NCBI GenBank assembly: GCA_023382535.1
Contig: JAHDWA010000043.1
Span: 1 to 64,000, forward strand
DNA from: Anaerolineae bacterium
GTDB taxonomy: Bacteria > Chloroflexota > Anaerolineae > 4572-78 > J111
Direction: 5' to 3'
Length of the DNA: 64,000 nt
In this document: positions 45,545-54,423 of the stretch, piece by piece
Layout: each line of letters opens with the position of its first letter
Numbering within the stretch: the stretch's first letter is position 1
Position numbers and translations under genes: made by a program
The notes under the pieces: generated by a model
The model's input: the letters and a program-made list of their open reading frames with translations, nothing else
What the model was told of the DNA's origin: nothing
The model's database searches: none

Positions 45545-48500
45545 ATGGAGAATTTGCAGCTTCATCTCTTGGGCAAACCGGAAGTTTATTTGAACGGCCG
45601 TCTCCTGACGGAGTTTGAGACCAGCAAAGCCCAGGCGCTGCTTTACTACCTGGCCGTGACCGGCCGCGCCCACAGCCGGGACACCCTGGCTGATTTGCTG
45701 TGGGGTGACATGGACGAGGCCACAGCCAAACGTAACCTGAGCAAAGCCCTGTCCAGCTTGCGCCACCTGCTGGGGCCTTACTTGCTGATTGACCGGCAAA
45801 GCATCGCTTTCAACCGGGAAAAACCTTATGAACTGGACGTCACCATTTTTCAGGCAGCCATCGAGGGGAGCAGTTTGCTTGAACCCAGCAAGCCGGAGGA
45901 CCTGTCACCGCTGCGTAAAGCGGTCAATCTCTATGGGGGCGATTTTTTGGAGGGGTTCTACATCAGGGAGGCGCTGGTTTTTGAAGAGTGGCTTACCCGC
46001 CAGCGTGAGCAGCTTCGCGAGATGATGTTGCAGGGGTTAGACTTGCTGGTTAAGGCTTATACGGATCAGCAGATTGATGATGCCGCCGGGCTGGAGTACG
46101 CCTCGCGTTTGCTGGCGCTGGACCCCTGGCGGGAGGCGACCCACCGGCAGATGATGCTGCTGCTGGCTCGCAGCGGGCAGCGCAGTGCGGCTCTGGCGCA
46201 GTATGAAACCTGCCGGCGGATTTTGGCCGAGGAATTAGGCATCGAACCAGCGGCCGAAACAACGGTCTTGTACCAGCGGCTTAAAGCGGCTGCTGCCCCG
46301 CCGCACAATCTACCGCCACCCGCCAATTCCTTTGTAGGGCGCACGGCCGAGTTGAAGCAGGTGGAACTGCACCTGTTCAACCCGTCCTGCCGTTTGTTGA
46401 CCCTGGTCGGGCCGGGCGGCATCGGCAAAACCAGTCTGGCGCTTGAGGCCGCCCGGCACTGTACCCGGTCGGAGCCGGCGCTGAGTGAAGCCGGATTTAC
46501 CGATGGGGTCTATTTTGTCAACCTGGCTCCGGTTGGGGGGGGGACAGACCGGCCCGGTGAGCCAAACCCGGCCGATCTGGCTGACCTGTTCGCTTCAGCC
46601 ATCGCCGAGGCGCTCAACTTCTCTTTTTATGGGCCAACCAACCTGATGAGCCAACTGCTCAAGTACCTGCGCCAGAAGCAGGTGCTGTTGGTGTTGGATA
46701 ATTTTGAACACTTAATGGCCGGAGCTACCCTGCTGATTGAGCTGTGGCAAAATGCACCCGGCGTTAAGTTGCTGGTGACTTCACGCGAACGGCTCAACCT
46801 GCGCGAGGAGTGGGTGGTGGAGGTGGAGGGGTTGGAGTACCCCAGGGAAGTGTGGAAGCGTGGAAGCGCGGAGGCGTCGCTGTTGGACAGAGACAGTGTC
46901 TCAACTTTTCCGCTTTCCAACCTTCAAGAAGGCCCCTTAAAACCAAAGGCCCCCTCTGGGGGGGCGACCTCCCCCGCTTCCGGCCAATATAGCGCCGTAG
47001 CCCTCTTTATCCAGCGGGCGCAGCAGGTGCGGGATGGCTTTACGCTGACCGAGGTCGAAGCGCCGCATGTGACCCGAATTTGCCAGTTGGTCGAAGGTTC
47101 CCCGCTGGCCCTGGAACTGGTGGCCAGGTGGCTGAGGGTGTTGACCTGCGCCGAAATTGCCCAGGAAATCGAGCACAGCCTGGATTTTCTAACCACTTCG
47201 CTGCGCGATGTGCCGGAGCGTCATCGCAGTATGCGCGCTGTCTTTGAGCAGTCGTGGCGGTTACTGTCAGAGGCGGAGCAAGGCGTTTTGCGGCGCTTGT
47301 CGGTCTTCCGGGGCGGCTTCCGCCGGTCAGCCGCTCAGGAAGTGGCCGGCGGGTCGCTGTTGATCCTGACCGGCCTGGTGGATAAATCGCTGCTGCGGCT
47401 CACCGACTCGGGCCGCTACCAAAGCCACGAACTGCTGCGCCAATTTGCCGCCGAAAAAATGGCCGAGACGCCCGCAGAACGGGAAGCCGCTCTCGATGCC
47501 CATTGCCGCTACTACGGGGATTTTTTGGCCCGGCATGAAGAACAACTAGAAAATGTAGAAGGGACAGCCAAGCTGGCCGAAATTCTCCCCGAAGCGGATA
47601 ACATTCGAGCCGGTTGGGAACGAGCGGTCACCTCCGACTGGCCTATGGCTATCCCCGGCCTGATGCAGTATGTCCGGGCCATGCGCCTCTTTTACAGCGC
47701 CTGTGGCTGGTACCACGAAGGCGTAGCTTTATTTGATCAGGCCCTTACCCGGTTGGAAACGGCAGTAGCCGGGTCGAACGATGCCCGGCAGCGCATTGTT
47801 TATGGTCGTTTGCTGCTGCAACAGGCCATGCTCTGCCAGTATCTCAGCCGCTTCGACGAAGCCGAAGCGCTGTGTGCTCGCAGCCTCGAGGCGCTGCAAG
47901 GGACAGGAGCCGACCGTGACGAGGCAGCCACCCTGCGCCGGCTGGGCGCTTTAAATTATGTTGGCGAGAAGTATGACCTGGCCCCGGCCTACCTGGCTAA
48001 AAGCTTATCCCTGCTCGATCCGGCCAAGAGTCCTGTCAGTTATGCCAAAACCCAGTTATTTCTGGGAATGGTAGCGCACGAATTTAAGCAGTATGAGCAG
48101 GCTGAACAGTTGTTGAGCGAGAGCATCGCCACTTTGAAATCGTTCGGCGAGCTGCGTTACCGGCACTTTGGCCTGGGTTATCTGGCCGGGACCATGCACG
48201 CCCTGGGCCACCTGGTAGAAGCGAAGCGGTTGATGGGGGAATGTCTGAGCCAGAGAGAGCTTATCGGCGACCCGCGTACGATTCCGCACATGTTATACCA
48301 TATCCGTGGGATTTCCGGTTTAATGGATGCGGCGTTAGGGCACGAAGCCAGGCGCATGCTGCAAACAATCATCGCTATTTGCCGGGACAACGCCGACGAT
48401 TGGGGTGTGGCCCTTTCGTTAAGTCAGTTGGGTTATACTTATTGCCGGTTAGGTGAGTATGATGAGGCTGAACGGTCTTTTCGGGAGGCGTTACAGTCAG

Positions 48501-48790
48501 CTACGAAGCAGCCTATCCTGCCGATGGCGCTGGAGGCTCTGGTGGGGCTGACTCTGCTCCTGACCAAGCAAGCTCCACCCTCGCCAGAAAACCTGGAGTG
48601 GGCTGTTACCCGCCTGACCCTGGTGCTGAACCACCCTGCCACTACGCGCCCCACTTACGATCGGGCGGCCGCCTTGCTGGCCGAGTTAGAGGAGACCGGG
48701 CTGCCACCGGAAGTTGCAGCGGCAGCTCATGAGCGGGCACAAGCGCTGACGCTGGCAGCGTTGGTTGAGGAAGTCCTGCCCCCAAGCTAA
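45545..48790 (+). CDS. SARP/BTAD-STAND-TPR transcriptional regulator
   Basis: Large regulator of 1081 residues, AfsR-like: OmpR-type winged helix (about 5-90), BTAD (95-245: YGGDFLEGFYIREALVFEEWL), STAND/NB-ARC ATPase with Walker A GPGGIGKTS and sensor LLVTSRERLNLREEW, then TPR-like repeats (about 730-1040). Such proteins activate genes after ligand-triggered ATPase switching. Between EVEGLEYP and SAVALFIQRAQQ an in-frame, low-complexity insertion of about 45 residues is encoded by repeat DNA (46850-46985). It is divergent from the GNAT pair, a possible target. Confidence 0.92.
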   Translation: MENLQLHLLGKPEVYLNGRLLTEFETSKAQALLYYLAVTGRAHSRDTLADLLWGDMDEATAKRNLSKALSSLRHLLGPYLLIDRQSIAFNREKPYELDVTIFQAAIEGSSLLEPSKPEDLSPLRKAVNLYGGDFLEGFYIREALVFEEWLTRQREQLREMMLQGLDLLVKAYTDQQIDDAAGLEYASRLLALDPWREATHRQMMLLLARSGQRSAALAQYETCRRILAEELGIEPAAETTVLYQRLKAAAAPPHNLPPPANSFVGRTAELKQVELHLFNPSCRLLTLVGPGGIGKTSLALEAARHCTRSEPALSEAGFTDGVYFVNLAPVGGGTDRPGEPNPADLADLFASAIAEALNFSFYGPTNLMSQLLKYLRQKQVLLVLDNFEHLMAGATLLIELWQNAPGVKLLVTSRERLNLREEWVVEVEGLEYPREVWKRGSAEASLLDRDSVSTFPLSNLQEGPLKPKAPSGGATSPASGQYSAVALFIQRAQQVRDGFTLTEVEAPHVTRICQLVEGSPLALELVARWLRVLTCAEIAQEIEHSLDFLTTSLRDVPERHRSMRAVFEQSWRLLSEAEQGVLRRLSVFRGGFRRSAAQEVAGGSLLILTGLVDKSLLRLTDSGRYQSHELLRQFAAEKMAETPAEREAALDAHCRYYGDFLARHEEQLENVEGTAKLAEILPEADNIRAGWERAVTSDWPMAIPGLMQYVRAMRLFYSACGWYHEGVALFDQALTRLETAVAGSNDARQRIVYGRLLLQQAMLCQYLSRFDEAEALCARSLEALQGTGADRDEAATLRRLGALNYVGEKYDLAPAYLAKSLSLLDPAKSPVSYAKTQLFLGMVAHEFKQYEQAEQLLSESIATLKSFGELRYRHFGLGYLAGTMHALGHLVEAKRLMGECLSQRELIGDPRTIPHMLYHIRGISGLMDAALGHEARRMLQTIIAICRDNADDWGVALSLSQLGYTYCRLGEYDEAERSFREALQSATKQPILPMALEALVGLTLLLTKQAPPSPENLEWAVTRLTLVLNHPATTRPTYDRAAALLAELEETGLPPEVAAAAHERAQALTLAALVEEVLPPS
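46850..46985. repeat. Composite repeat inside SARP-STAND gene
   Basis: Contains GTGGAAGC tandem units, a GAGACA-G-TGTCTC palindrome and a C/G-rich inverted segment (GGCCCCCTCTGGGGGGG). Translated in frame it gives a Ser/Pro/Gly-rich loop within the ATPase region. Confidence 0.65.
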
Positions 48791-48828
48791 AGAGATATGT
48801 TCTGGAAAAACCTTTCCCTGGAGGAACC

Positions 48829-49524
48829 TTGTCTAAGAATTCAATATTAGGCTTCTTGACCAAAGTGCTGTCTGCTCTGGGCATCAACGCCGTGCCGCTC
48901 GTCGGTTTTTTTGGCCTGGGCTGGGGTTGGGAAAATACCATCCTGCTTTACCTGCTGGAAACCCTGATCGGTATCTTGCTGGTGGTGCTGCGCATCCGCC
49001 TGCTGGCGCCGGCGAGACAAGAGGTGATTGGAGCTTCGTTGCCTAAACCCCCAGCCGAAATTTCAACTGGCAAGCGGACGTCAACGAAAGTCATACGCTA
49101 TGCCTGGCCCACGCCTGGCGGCGTGTTATATGACCGGACGGAGATGCTCAAGAGCTACCTGTTGATCGCCATCAGCCTCTCCGTGGCAACAGCCGTGTTT
49201 ATGCTTGTTTTTCTATTCATGGTGATGCGGGTGGAGTTAGACCTGGCTGCGCTCCGTTCCGGGCTGGGGGGGATATTCACCTTTCAACTTTTGAATCTGC
49301 TGGGCGATGTAGTCTGGCTGCGGGCGCTGTCGCTGGCGCAGGCCGAAAAGCTGCTGGAACAAAGTATGGGCCGGGTGGCGCTGCTGTACCTGGCCGTTTT
49401 TGCCGGTGTCTGCGCCGCGCCCTTTCATACTTACGCTTTTTTGCTGCCGTTCATCGGCCTCAAAACAATGGTGGATGTCGGCCAGCCGATTCAGACCCTA
49501 TATCAGCGGTGGTCGCAAAGCTAA
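48829..49524 (+). CDS. Multi-pass membrane protein (DUF6498-like)
   Basis: Membrane protein of 231 residues with about six hydrophobic segments: LGINAVPLVGFFGLGWGWEN, LYLLETLIGILLVVLRIRLL, and a later cluster. The N-terminal GW-x-ENTI pattern fits the DUF6498 family. Function unknown. It starts with TTG 48829, 3 nt after a strong GGAGG, and follows the SARP regulator by 38 nt. Confidence 0.75.
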   Translation: MSKNSILGFLTKVLSALGINAVPLVGFFGLGWGWENTILLYLLETLIGILLVVLRIRLLAPARQEVIGASLPKPPAEISTGKRTSTKVIRYAWPTPGGVLYDRTEMLKSYLLIAISLSVATAVFMLVFLFMVMRVELDLAALRSGLGGIFTFQLLNLLGDVVWLRALSLAQAEKLLEQSMGRVALLYLAVFAGVCAAPFHTYAFLLPFIGLKTMVDVGQPIQTLYQRWSQS

Positions 49525-49716
49525 GATGGTGAAAGCAACGGAGAAAATCCAGAGGGGAATAGTTAATTTTGAGCAATTTTACCCAGGCTCTAACCTTACT
49601 ATAAAGACCAGCCCTGGTCTATTGGCTGGATGTCTGAAGTTGTTATTTCCGGCAGCTCAAGCAATACTATCCTTTTCACGGCTTGTCGTTAAGCAGGCGA
49701 TTGAGGGGAAGAAGCT

Positions 49717-50406
49717 ATGGCGGCTACAACAGATGCTTTGTTAAAGACTAAGACCACGGAAGTTTACCGGCGTCTCCTCCAAACCTATGGCGAGCGCCCG
49801 CTCAAACCCCGGCGCGAGCCGATGCACGAACTCATCTCAACCATGCTCTCCCACCGGACCACGCAGAAAAATGAAGCTACCGCCTTTGAGCAGATGTGGC
49901 AGCATTTTGGCTCGTGGGAAGCCATCCGCGCCGCGCCGTCCGCCGAGTTAGCCGAAACGATTGCTCCCTCCAATTTTGCCGAGGCTAAAGCCCCTAACAT
50001 CAAAAAAACGCTGCAACGTATCATTGAAGAGCGAGGCGAGCCTTCCATTGATTTTCTGGCCGATTTGCCTGTGGAAGAAGGCTTGGCCTGGTTGATGTCT
50101 TTACCGGGAGTTGGCGTTAAAACAGCTTCACTGGTTTTACTTTTCTGCTTCAGTAAGGAAATCCTTCCGGTAGACACCCATGTTCATCGGGTCAGCCAGC
50201 GCCTCGGTTTAATTGGTCCAAAAGTCAATCCTGAGGCTGCCCACAAACTTTTACTCAACCTGCTGCCAAAAGACCCTCACGTTCTATTTAACTTTCATAT
50301 CTCAATGCTCCGGCACGGCCAGAAAATATGTATCTGGGGCACACCCCGCTGCGAACAATGTCCGTTAACGGATATTTGTGATTGGTATCAAAAGAATAAA
50401 ACGTAG
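49717..50406 (+). CDS. nth: Endonuclease III-like DNA glycosylase
   Basis: Base-excision repair glycosylase/AP lyase of 229 residues: helix-hairpin-helix LPGVGVKTASLVL with the catalytic Lys, the aspartate in PVDTHVHRVSQRLGL, and a C-terminal 4Fe-4S motif C-x6-C-x2-C-x5-C (CIWGTPRCEQCPLTDIC). It removes oxidised pyrimidines. GGGGAAG precedes the ATG. The 190 nt upstream hold no gene I can support. Confidence 0.93.
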   Translation: MAATTDALLKTKTTEVYRRLLQTYGERPLKPRREPMHELISTMLSHRTTQKNEATAFEQMWQHFGSWEAIRAAPSAELAETIAPSNFAEAKAPNIKKTLQRIIEERGEPSIDFLADLPVEEGLAWLMSLPGVGVKTASLVLLFCFSKEILPVDTHVHRVSQRLGLIGPKVNPEAAHKLLLNLLPKDPHVLFNFHISMLRHGQKICIWGTPRCEQCPLTDICDWYQKNKT

Positions 50407-50420
50407 TGATAGGTGGTTTT

Positions 50421-51275
50421 ATGATGAGTGATGAAGTAATGAATCCAACCCCTGCCGGTAAATCTCAGCAAAATCCTACCCTCAGCCGGGCGGCGCGAAC
50501 CCAACAAGCAACCCAGGATGAGAAATTTTTAGAGACGCCCCAACCGGAGCACAAAATCTTTACCAATACCGACCCCTGGCGGGTGCTGCGAATTCTGGGA
50601 GAATTTGTATCCGGTTTCGAAGAGCTGGCTGAACTCGGCCCGGCGGTCAGCATTTTTGGTTCAGCCCGGACTTCGCCGGATGATCCGATGTACCGGGCAA
50701 CCGTCGAAACGGCTCGCCTGCTGGCCGAGTCCGGCCTGGCGGTTATCACCGGCGGCGGGCCGGGGATCATGGAGGCTGGCAATAAAGGCGCGCAGCAGGG
50801 CGGCGGCGTTTCTGTCGGCCTCAATATCGAGCTGCCTTTTGAGCAGGGGACCAACCGCTATGTCAAAATTCCCATCAACTTCCACTATTTCTTTGTCCGC
50901 AAGACCATGTTTGTCAAGTACGCCCAGGCCTTTGTGATCTTTCCCGGCGGTTTCGGCACGCTGGACGAATTGTTTGAAGCCTTGACCTTGATCCAGACCG
51001 GCAAGATTCGCAACTTCCCGGTCATCCTCTTTGGTTCGGCTTATTGGGGCGGCTTGCTGGACTGGCTGCGGCAGACCATGCTGGCCAAAGGCAACGTTTC
51101 CCCGGCAGACCTTGATCTCATCGTCGTCGCCGACTCCCCCCAGGAAGTGCGCGACTTGATTATGAAAGCGATGGTCGAAGGCGGCTGGGGCCAGGAGAAA
51201 GAACATGCGGCCCGCGAGGAAACGCGCAGGGTGTACCAGCAGGGGACAAAGCCCCGCGCCAAAGCGTCAGGCTAA
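50421..51275 (+). CDS. LOG family nucleotide hydrolase (TIGR00730-like)
   Basis: Rossmann-fold protein of about 284 residues with the family motifs TGGGPGIMEAGNKGA and FPGGFGTLDELFE, plus SIFGSARTS. LOG enzymes release bases from nucleoside 5'-monophosphates; many bacterial members are annotated as lysine decarboxylases in error. Start ATG 50421 with AGGTGG just upstream; it follows nth by 14 nt and is probably co-transcribed. Confidence 0.9.
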   Translation: MMSDEVMNPTPAGKSQQNPTLSRAARTQQATQDEKFLETPQPEHKIFTNTDPWRVLRILGEFVSGFEELAELGPAVSIFGSARTSPDDPMYRATVETARLLAESGLAVITGGGPGIMEAGNKGAQQGGGVSVGLNIELPFEQGTNRYVKIPINFHYFFVRKTMFVKYAQAFVIFPGGFGTLDELFEALTLIQTGKIRNFPVILFGSAYWGGLLDWLRQTMLAKGNVSPADLDLIVVADSPQEVRDLIMKAMVEGGWGQEKEHAAREETRRVYQQGTKPRAKASG

Positions 51276-51303
51276 AGTCGAGTTCACTCGGCGCTGTTTT
51301 ATA

Positions 51304-51325
51304 GCCCTGGCATTAATGCCGGGGC
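51304..51325. terminator. Hairpin between convergent genes
   Basis: CCCTGGCATTAATGCCGGGG forms a nearly perfect stem between the LOG gene and the Roco GTPase gene, a likely shared terminator. Confidence 0.55.
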
Positions 51326-51328
51326 GGT

Positions 51329-53923
51329 TCAGGCTGGTGTAATTTCTTGAAGTTCGGCTTCCAGCCTCTTAAGCTCTGCTTCGACCTCTTCGATTTCCCG
51401 CACAATATGCGAGGGTACATCCAAGCCGTACTTGGCTCGCTGCACCTCGAGAGTCCGCAGCTTGCGCGTTTGGATGTCAATCAGCTCTAGCAAATGCTCC
51501 CGGCGCGCCTCCCGCTCTGGCCACTCGCCGCCAAGCCCTCTTTTTTCTCTCACCAACCTGCTTTTATCCAGCACGTCGTCAATCAAGCCCCAGACATTGA
51601 CCATTTGGAAACTCTTTTGACATTGAATGTACTCCTGCCTGGCTTCGGTGAACTTTTGCAGCACCTCGAACGGATAAAAATGGGGGTCCTGGCTGTTTTT
51701 GCAGCCAGCGCAGTTGCAGGGGATCAATTTGCTGACCTTCAAGCGGCGGTAGCTGTCATGGATTTTATCCAGCTCGTAGGTCACGATCGTCAGCAGCTCT
51801 TTTTTGTGCTGGCCGATGATGCGGACTCTGATCTCCCGCCGGTCGTAATACTCGATCACTTCCGCCGCCGTGCGATCTTTCTTTAAGATGACCCCGCTTT
51901 TCCAGACGGTGCGCTGGTCGGCAATCCATTTCTGCATGGCGACGATGAATTGGGTCAGGATGCCTTTGGGCATAAACTCGTAGGTGTAGCGCAGGATGAG
52001 GTTGTTGCTGTCGGGCCAATCGTAGTGGGGCTGGTTGGCGCTGAGCAGTTGCGGGGCGATGTAGTCGCCGCTGCCGGGGATTTGGTAGCACAGCTTGAAG
52101 TTGATCATCAGTTGCAGCAGTTCATCCTGCATGGCGGCATAGGTCGGCTCGTGCCAGATCGTTTCCAGGTCGGCCCGGTTGAAACGGCCCAGGTTGCGCA
52201 TCACCGTCTTGTCGTCCAGCACTTTATAGACCGCCGCCGTGCCCCACTCCGGCTTGAGGATGACCGTCTTTTTCAGCAGCGGGTCGGCCTGAAAGTGGAG
52301 GCACACCCCCAGGTCATGCAGGTAGCTGCTCAACTGCAAGCTGTCTTTGAGCTGCTGGAAGCCGTTTTGCCGGCAGATGTCCAGATACGCCTCCAGGCTG
52401 ATGTGGTTGCGCGGATCGTTTTCCAAAGCCTCCCGTACCTTGACCCAGGTTTTGGGCAGTTCCGTGCCGATATGCGGCAGGTGGCTGAGGTAATGCTTCA
52501 TCTGGCTTAAGATGTCCGGCAGGCCGCGATTGGTCGCCAGGTTGGCCGCCAGCGTCTCCTTGAGGTTGGTGAACTGCCCCCGCAGTTGGCGCTCGTTGAT
52601 CTCGCGGTGGCGGTCCTGCTTTTCGTTCAGGACGATCAGCAGCGGGCTGTTGTCGCTCAGCAGCTCGACCACGTTCAGCCAGTAGTAAAAATCGGTGTCC
52701 TCTTTGCGCGTATCGGCCACCAGGGCATAGAGCGAGCGCTTGGTCAGGAAAAACTGGTGGGTGGCGTGGTAAATCTCCTGCCCGCCGAAGTCCCAGATGT
52801 TGACGCGGAAGGTCTTTGGCCCCGGCCCCCCTCCAACTCCCCCCGGAGGGGGGAGTGCAGACCCTTCCCCCCCTCTGGGGGGGACTGAGGGGGGGCTTAA
52901 GGCAGGGCTAAACGGAAACTCCCACCGGATCACCTCAATCCCCTTCGTCGAAACCTCATCCTCGCGCAGTTGGTAGCCCGCATCCTCGATCTTCTTCGCC
53001 AGCGTCGTCTTGCCCGCTCCCCCCTCGCCGACGATGAGCAGCTTGGCTTCGTAGAGATAATCTTTGCCGGCGGCTGCGAGTTGGCGGAAGTATTCCTTGA
53101 TTCTCTCAATGTCTGCGTTGCCATACTTATCAAGGTTCACGACTTCTGGCGGAGGAATCTCAATTGGGTTGTCCATTAAATTCAATTCTTTTAGGTTTTT
53201 CAGTTGCAGGATTTTGGGAGATATTTCCTTGATTTGGTTTTTGTAACTTCCTTTGCTTGTACCTAGCATTCCTAAATACAGTTGTACTAATGACTCCAAC
53301 TCGTAAATCGATTCAGGTATAAAAGCCAAATTACAATAGACTAATACAAGCTTTGTTAAGTTATGTAATTTAGAAATAGAGTCAGGAATAGTAACAAAAT
53401 CATTCACACCTATGTACAGTTCACTTAAATTCTCTAGTAGGCAAAGAGAGTCCGGCAAAGTAGTTAAACCTGTTGCATTTAAGTTAAGTAAGGTCAAGTT
53501 TTGTAGTTGAGTAATCGCTTCGGGAAGAGTGGCTAATGGATTGCCACCTAAATGAAGCGACGTCAAGTTTTGCAGTTGAGTAATTGCCTCGGGGATGGTG
53601 GTTAATTGATTATCGCTTAAATCAAGTGAGGTCAAGTTTTGCAGTCGGGTAATCGTGTCTGGGAGGATGGTTAATTGATTGCCGCTTAAATCAAGTGAGG
53701 TCAAGTTTTGCAGCCGGCCAATCGCAGCGGGGAGGGTAGTTAGATGGTAATTGTTGCTTAAATTCAACACTTCCAACTGGGTCAACTCGAATACTTCACT
53801 GGGGATTCGGGTTAGCCGTTCACCCCCTGGTCTACCCCACTTCCAGCTTAAATCTAGTTGTTTAAGCTGTATCTCTTTAGCCTCTCGTATTCTGGCCCGG
53901 ATAGATTTGGATGTTTCGCTCAT
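51329..53923 (-). CDS. Roco family LRR GTPase
   Basis: Cytoplasmic GTPase of 864 residues. N-terminal leucine-rich repeats of 23 residues (about 30-270), then a Roc GTPase with P-loop VGEGGAGKTT, switch II WDFGGQE and NEKQD in place of NKxD. A COR dimerisation domain and a C-terminal coiled coil follow. The family includes LRRK2 and bacterial homologues that cycle between monomer and dimer. In the Roc domain about 32 Pro/Gly/Ser-rich residues between IRWEF and FRVNIWDFGG come from an in-frame C/G-rich repeat (52819-52905). Start ATG 53923 (MSETSKS); the longer frame from 54091 runs through an inverted repeat. Targets unknown. Confidence 0.93.
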   Translation of the reverse strand: MSETSKSIRARIREAKEIQLKQLDLSWKWGRPGGERLTRIPSEVFELTQLEVLNLSNNYHLTTLPAAIGRLQNLTSLDLSGNQLTILPDTITRLQNLTSLDLSDNQLTTIPEAITQLQNLTSLHLGGNPLATLPEAITQLQNLTLLNLNATGLTTLPDSLCLLENLSELYIGVNDFVTIPDSISKLHNLTKLVLVYCNLAFIPESIYELESLVQLYLGMLGTSKGSYKNQIKEISPKILQLKNLKELNLMDNPIEIPPPEVVNLDKYGNADIERIKEYFRQLAAAGKDYLYEAKLLIVGEGGAGKTTLAKKIEDAGYQLREDEVSTKGIEVIRWEFPFSPALSPPSVPPRGGEGSALPPPGGVGGGPGPKTFRVNIWDFGGQEIYHATHQFFLTKRSLYALVADTRKEDTDFYYWLNVVELLSDNSPLLIVLNEKQDRHREINERQLRGQFTNLKETLAANLATNRGLPDILSQMKHYLSHLPHIGTELPKTWVKVREALENDPRNHISLEAYLDICRQNGFQQLKDSLQLSSYLHDLGVCLHFQADPLLKKTVILKPEWGTAAVYKVLDDKTVMRNLGRFNRADLETIWHEPTYAAMQDELLQLMINFKLCYQIPGSGDYIAPQLLSANQPHYDWPDSNNLILRYTYEFMPKGILTQFIVAMQKWIADQRTVWKSGVILKKDRTAAEVIEYYDRREIRVRIIGQHKKELLTIVTYELDKIHDSYRRLKVSKLIPCNCAGCKNSQDPHFYPFEVLQKFTEARQEYIQCQKSFQMVNVWGLIDDVLDKSRLVREKRGLGGEWPEREARREHLLELIDIQTRKLRTLEVQRAKYGLDVPSHIVREIEEVEAELKRLEAELQEITPA
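52819..52905. repeat. C/G-rich inverted repeats inside the Roc domain
   Basis: Two adjacent inverted segments of the form CCCCCC...GGGGGG: CTCCCCCCGGAGGGGGGAG, and CCCCCC with CTGGGGGGG. They insert in frame into the Roco gene between two conserved strands of the GTPase. Confidence 0.75.
53493..53768. repeat. 69-bp tandem repeats encoding LRRs
   Basis: Four successive units begin with GTCAAGTTTTG at 53493, 53562, 53631 and 53700, spaced exactly 69 bp, i.e. 23 codons. They are nearly identical at DNA level. Confidence 0.9.
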
Positions 53924-53997
53924 CGCCGGAGTCCTTCCGCTGCGGGTGGGATTAAAATTGTCGCGCCATAGGGCCAGTATACCATAAGTTGGGGGGA

Positions 53998-54091
53998 GTG
54001 AACCACGAAGGGCACAAAACGGGCGAAAAGCGCGAAAGTAGAGCTTGGCCCTTTCGTGTTCTTCGTGTTTATCGCGGGTTTCGTGGTTCAC
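53998..54091. repeat. 94-nt element with 12-bp inverted ends
   Basis: Ends GTGAACCACGAA and TTCGTGGTTCAC; the inside contains CGTGTTCTTCGTG and GGGCACAAAACGGGC repeats. No coding potential is supported. Confidence 0.8.
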
Positions 54092-54325
54092 CCTGTTTCT
54101 TCGTTGCCTAAATTTGTCGGGTCCTAGGGCCAGTATACCATAAGTCGGGGCGCAAAAGAAGCCCTTTGGAGCAGGAACACGGTGGAATCTGAGGGCGGAA
54201 TTACGGCCAATTCACCGAATCGCTGAGGCCGCTGAGGGGACTGAATACGCTGAATAAATCATCACGTCAGTCTCCTCAGGGCCATTTCAGTATTTTCAGC
54301 GGCTCGATTGGGAAAGCTCTGAGAA

Positions 54326-54354
54326 TTGACAGCCACATAACTCTTCGTTAAAAT
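54326..54354 (+). promoter_or_regulatory. modA promoter
   Basis: Perfect TTGACA (54326-54331), 17-nt spacer, TAAAAT (54349-54354). An inverted repeat TATTCA-N5-TGAATA (54363-54379) covers the expected start point. Confidence 0.75.
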
Positions 54355-54362
54355 GGATTACA

Positions 54363-54379
54363 TATTCATTTTTTGAATA
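54363..54379. promoter_or_regulatory. Operator-like inverted repeat at modA
   Basis: TATTCA-TTTTT-TGAATA, directly after the modA promoter. Confidence 0.5.
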
Positions 54380-54423
54380 ATCACAGAATAAACAAAAATC
54401 TCTTATCAACCAGGAGAAGACCC

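Larger units (their letters stand above)
53924..54423. other. Intergenic region with duplicated segment and inverted repeats
   Basis: Holds two 26-bp direct repeats (53969-53994 and 54125-54150, one mismatch) bracketing an element with GTGAACCACGAA/TTCGTGGTTCAC ends (53998-54009 and 54080-54091). A longer imperfect inverted repeat of CGCTGA units follows (54220-54313), then the modA promoter. Each direct repeat carries a minus-strand TATACT that could serve as a -10 box for the Roco gene. Confidence 0.75.

Noticed and set aside
51304..51325. Attachment or recombination site from the perfect-looking palindrome
   Set aside because: No integrase nearby; position between convergent genes fits a terminator better.
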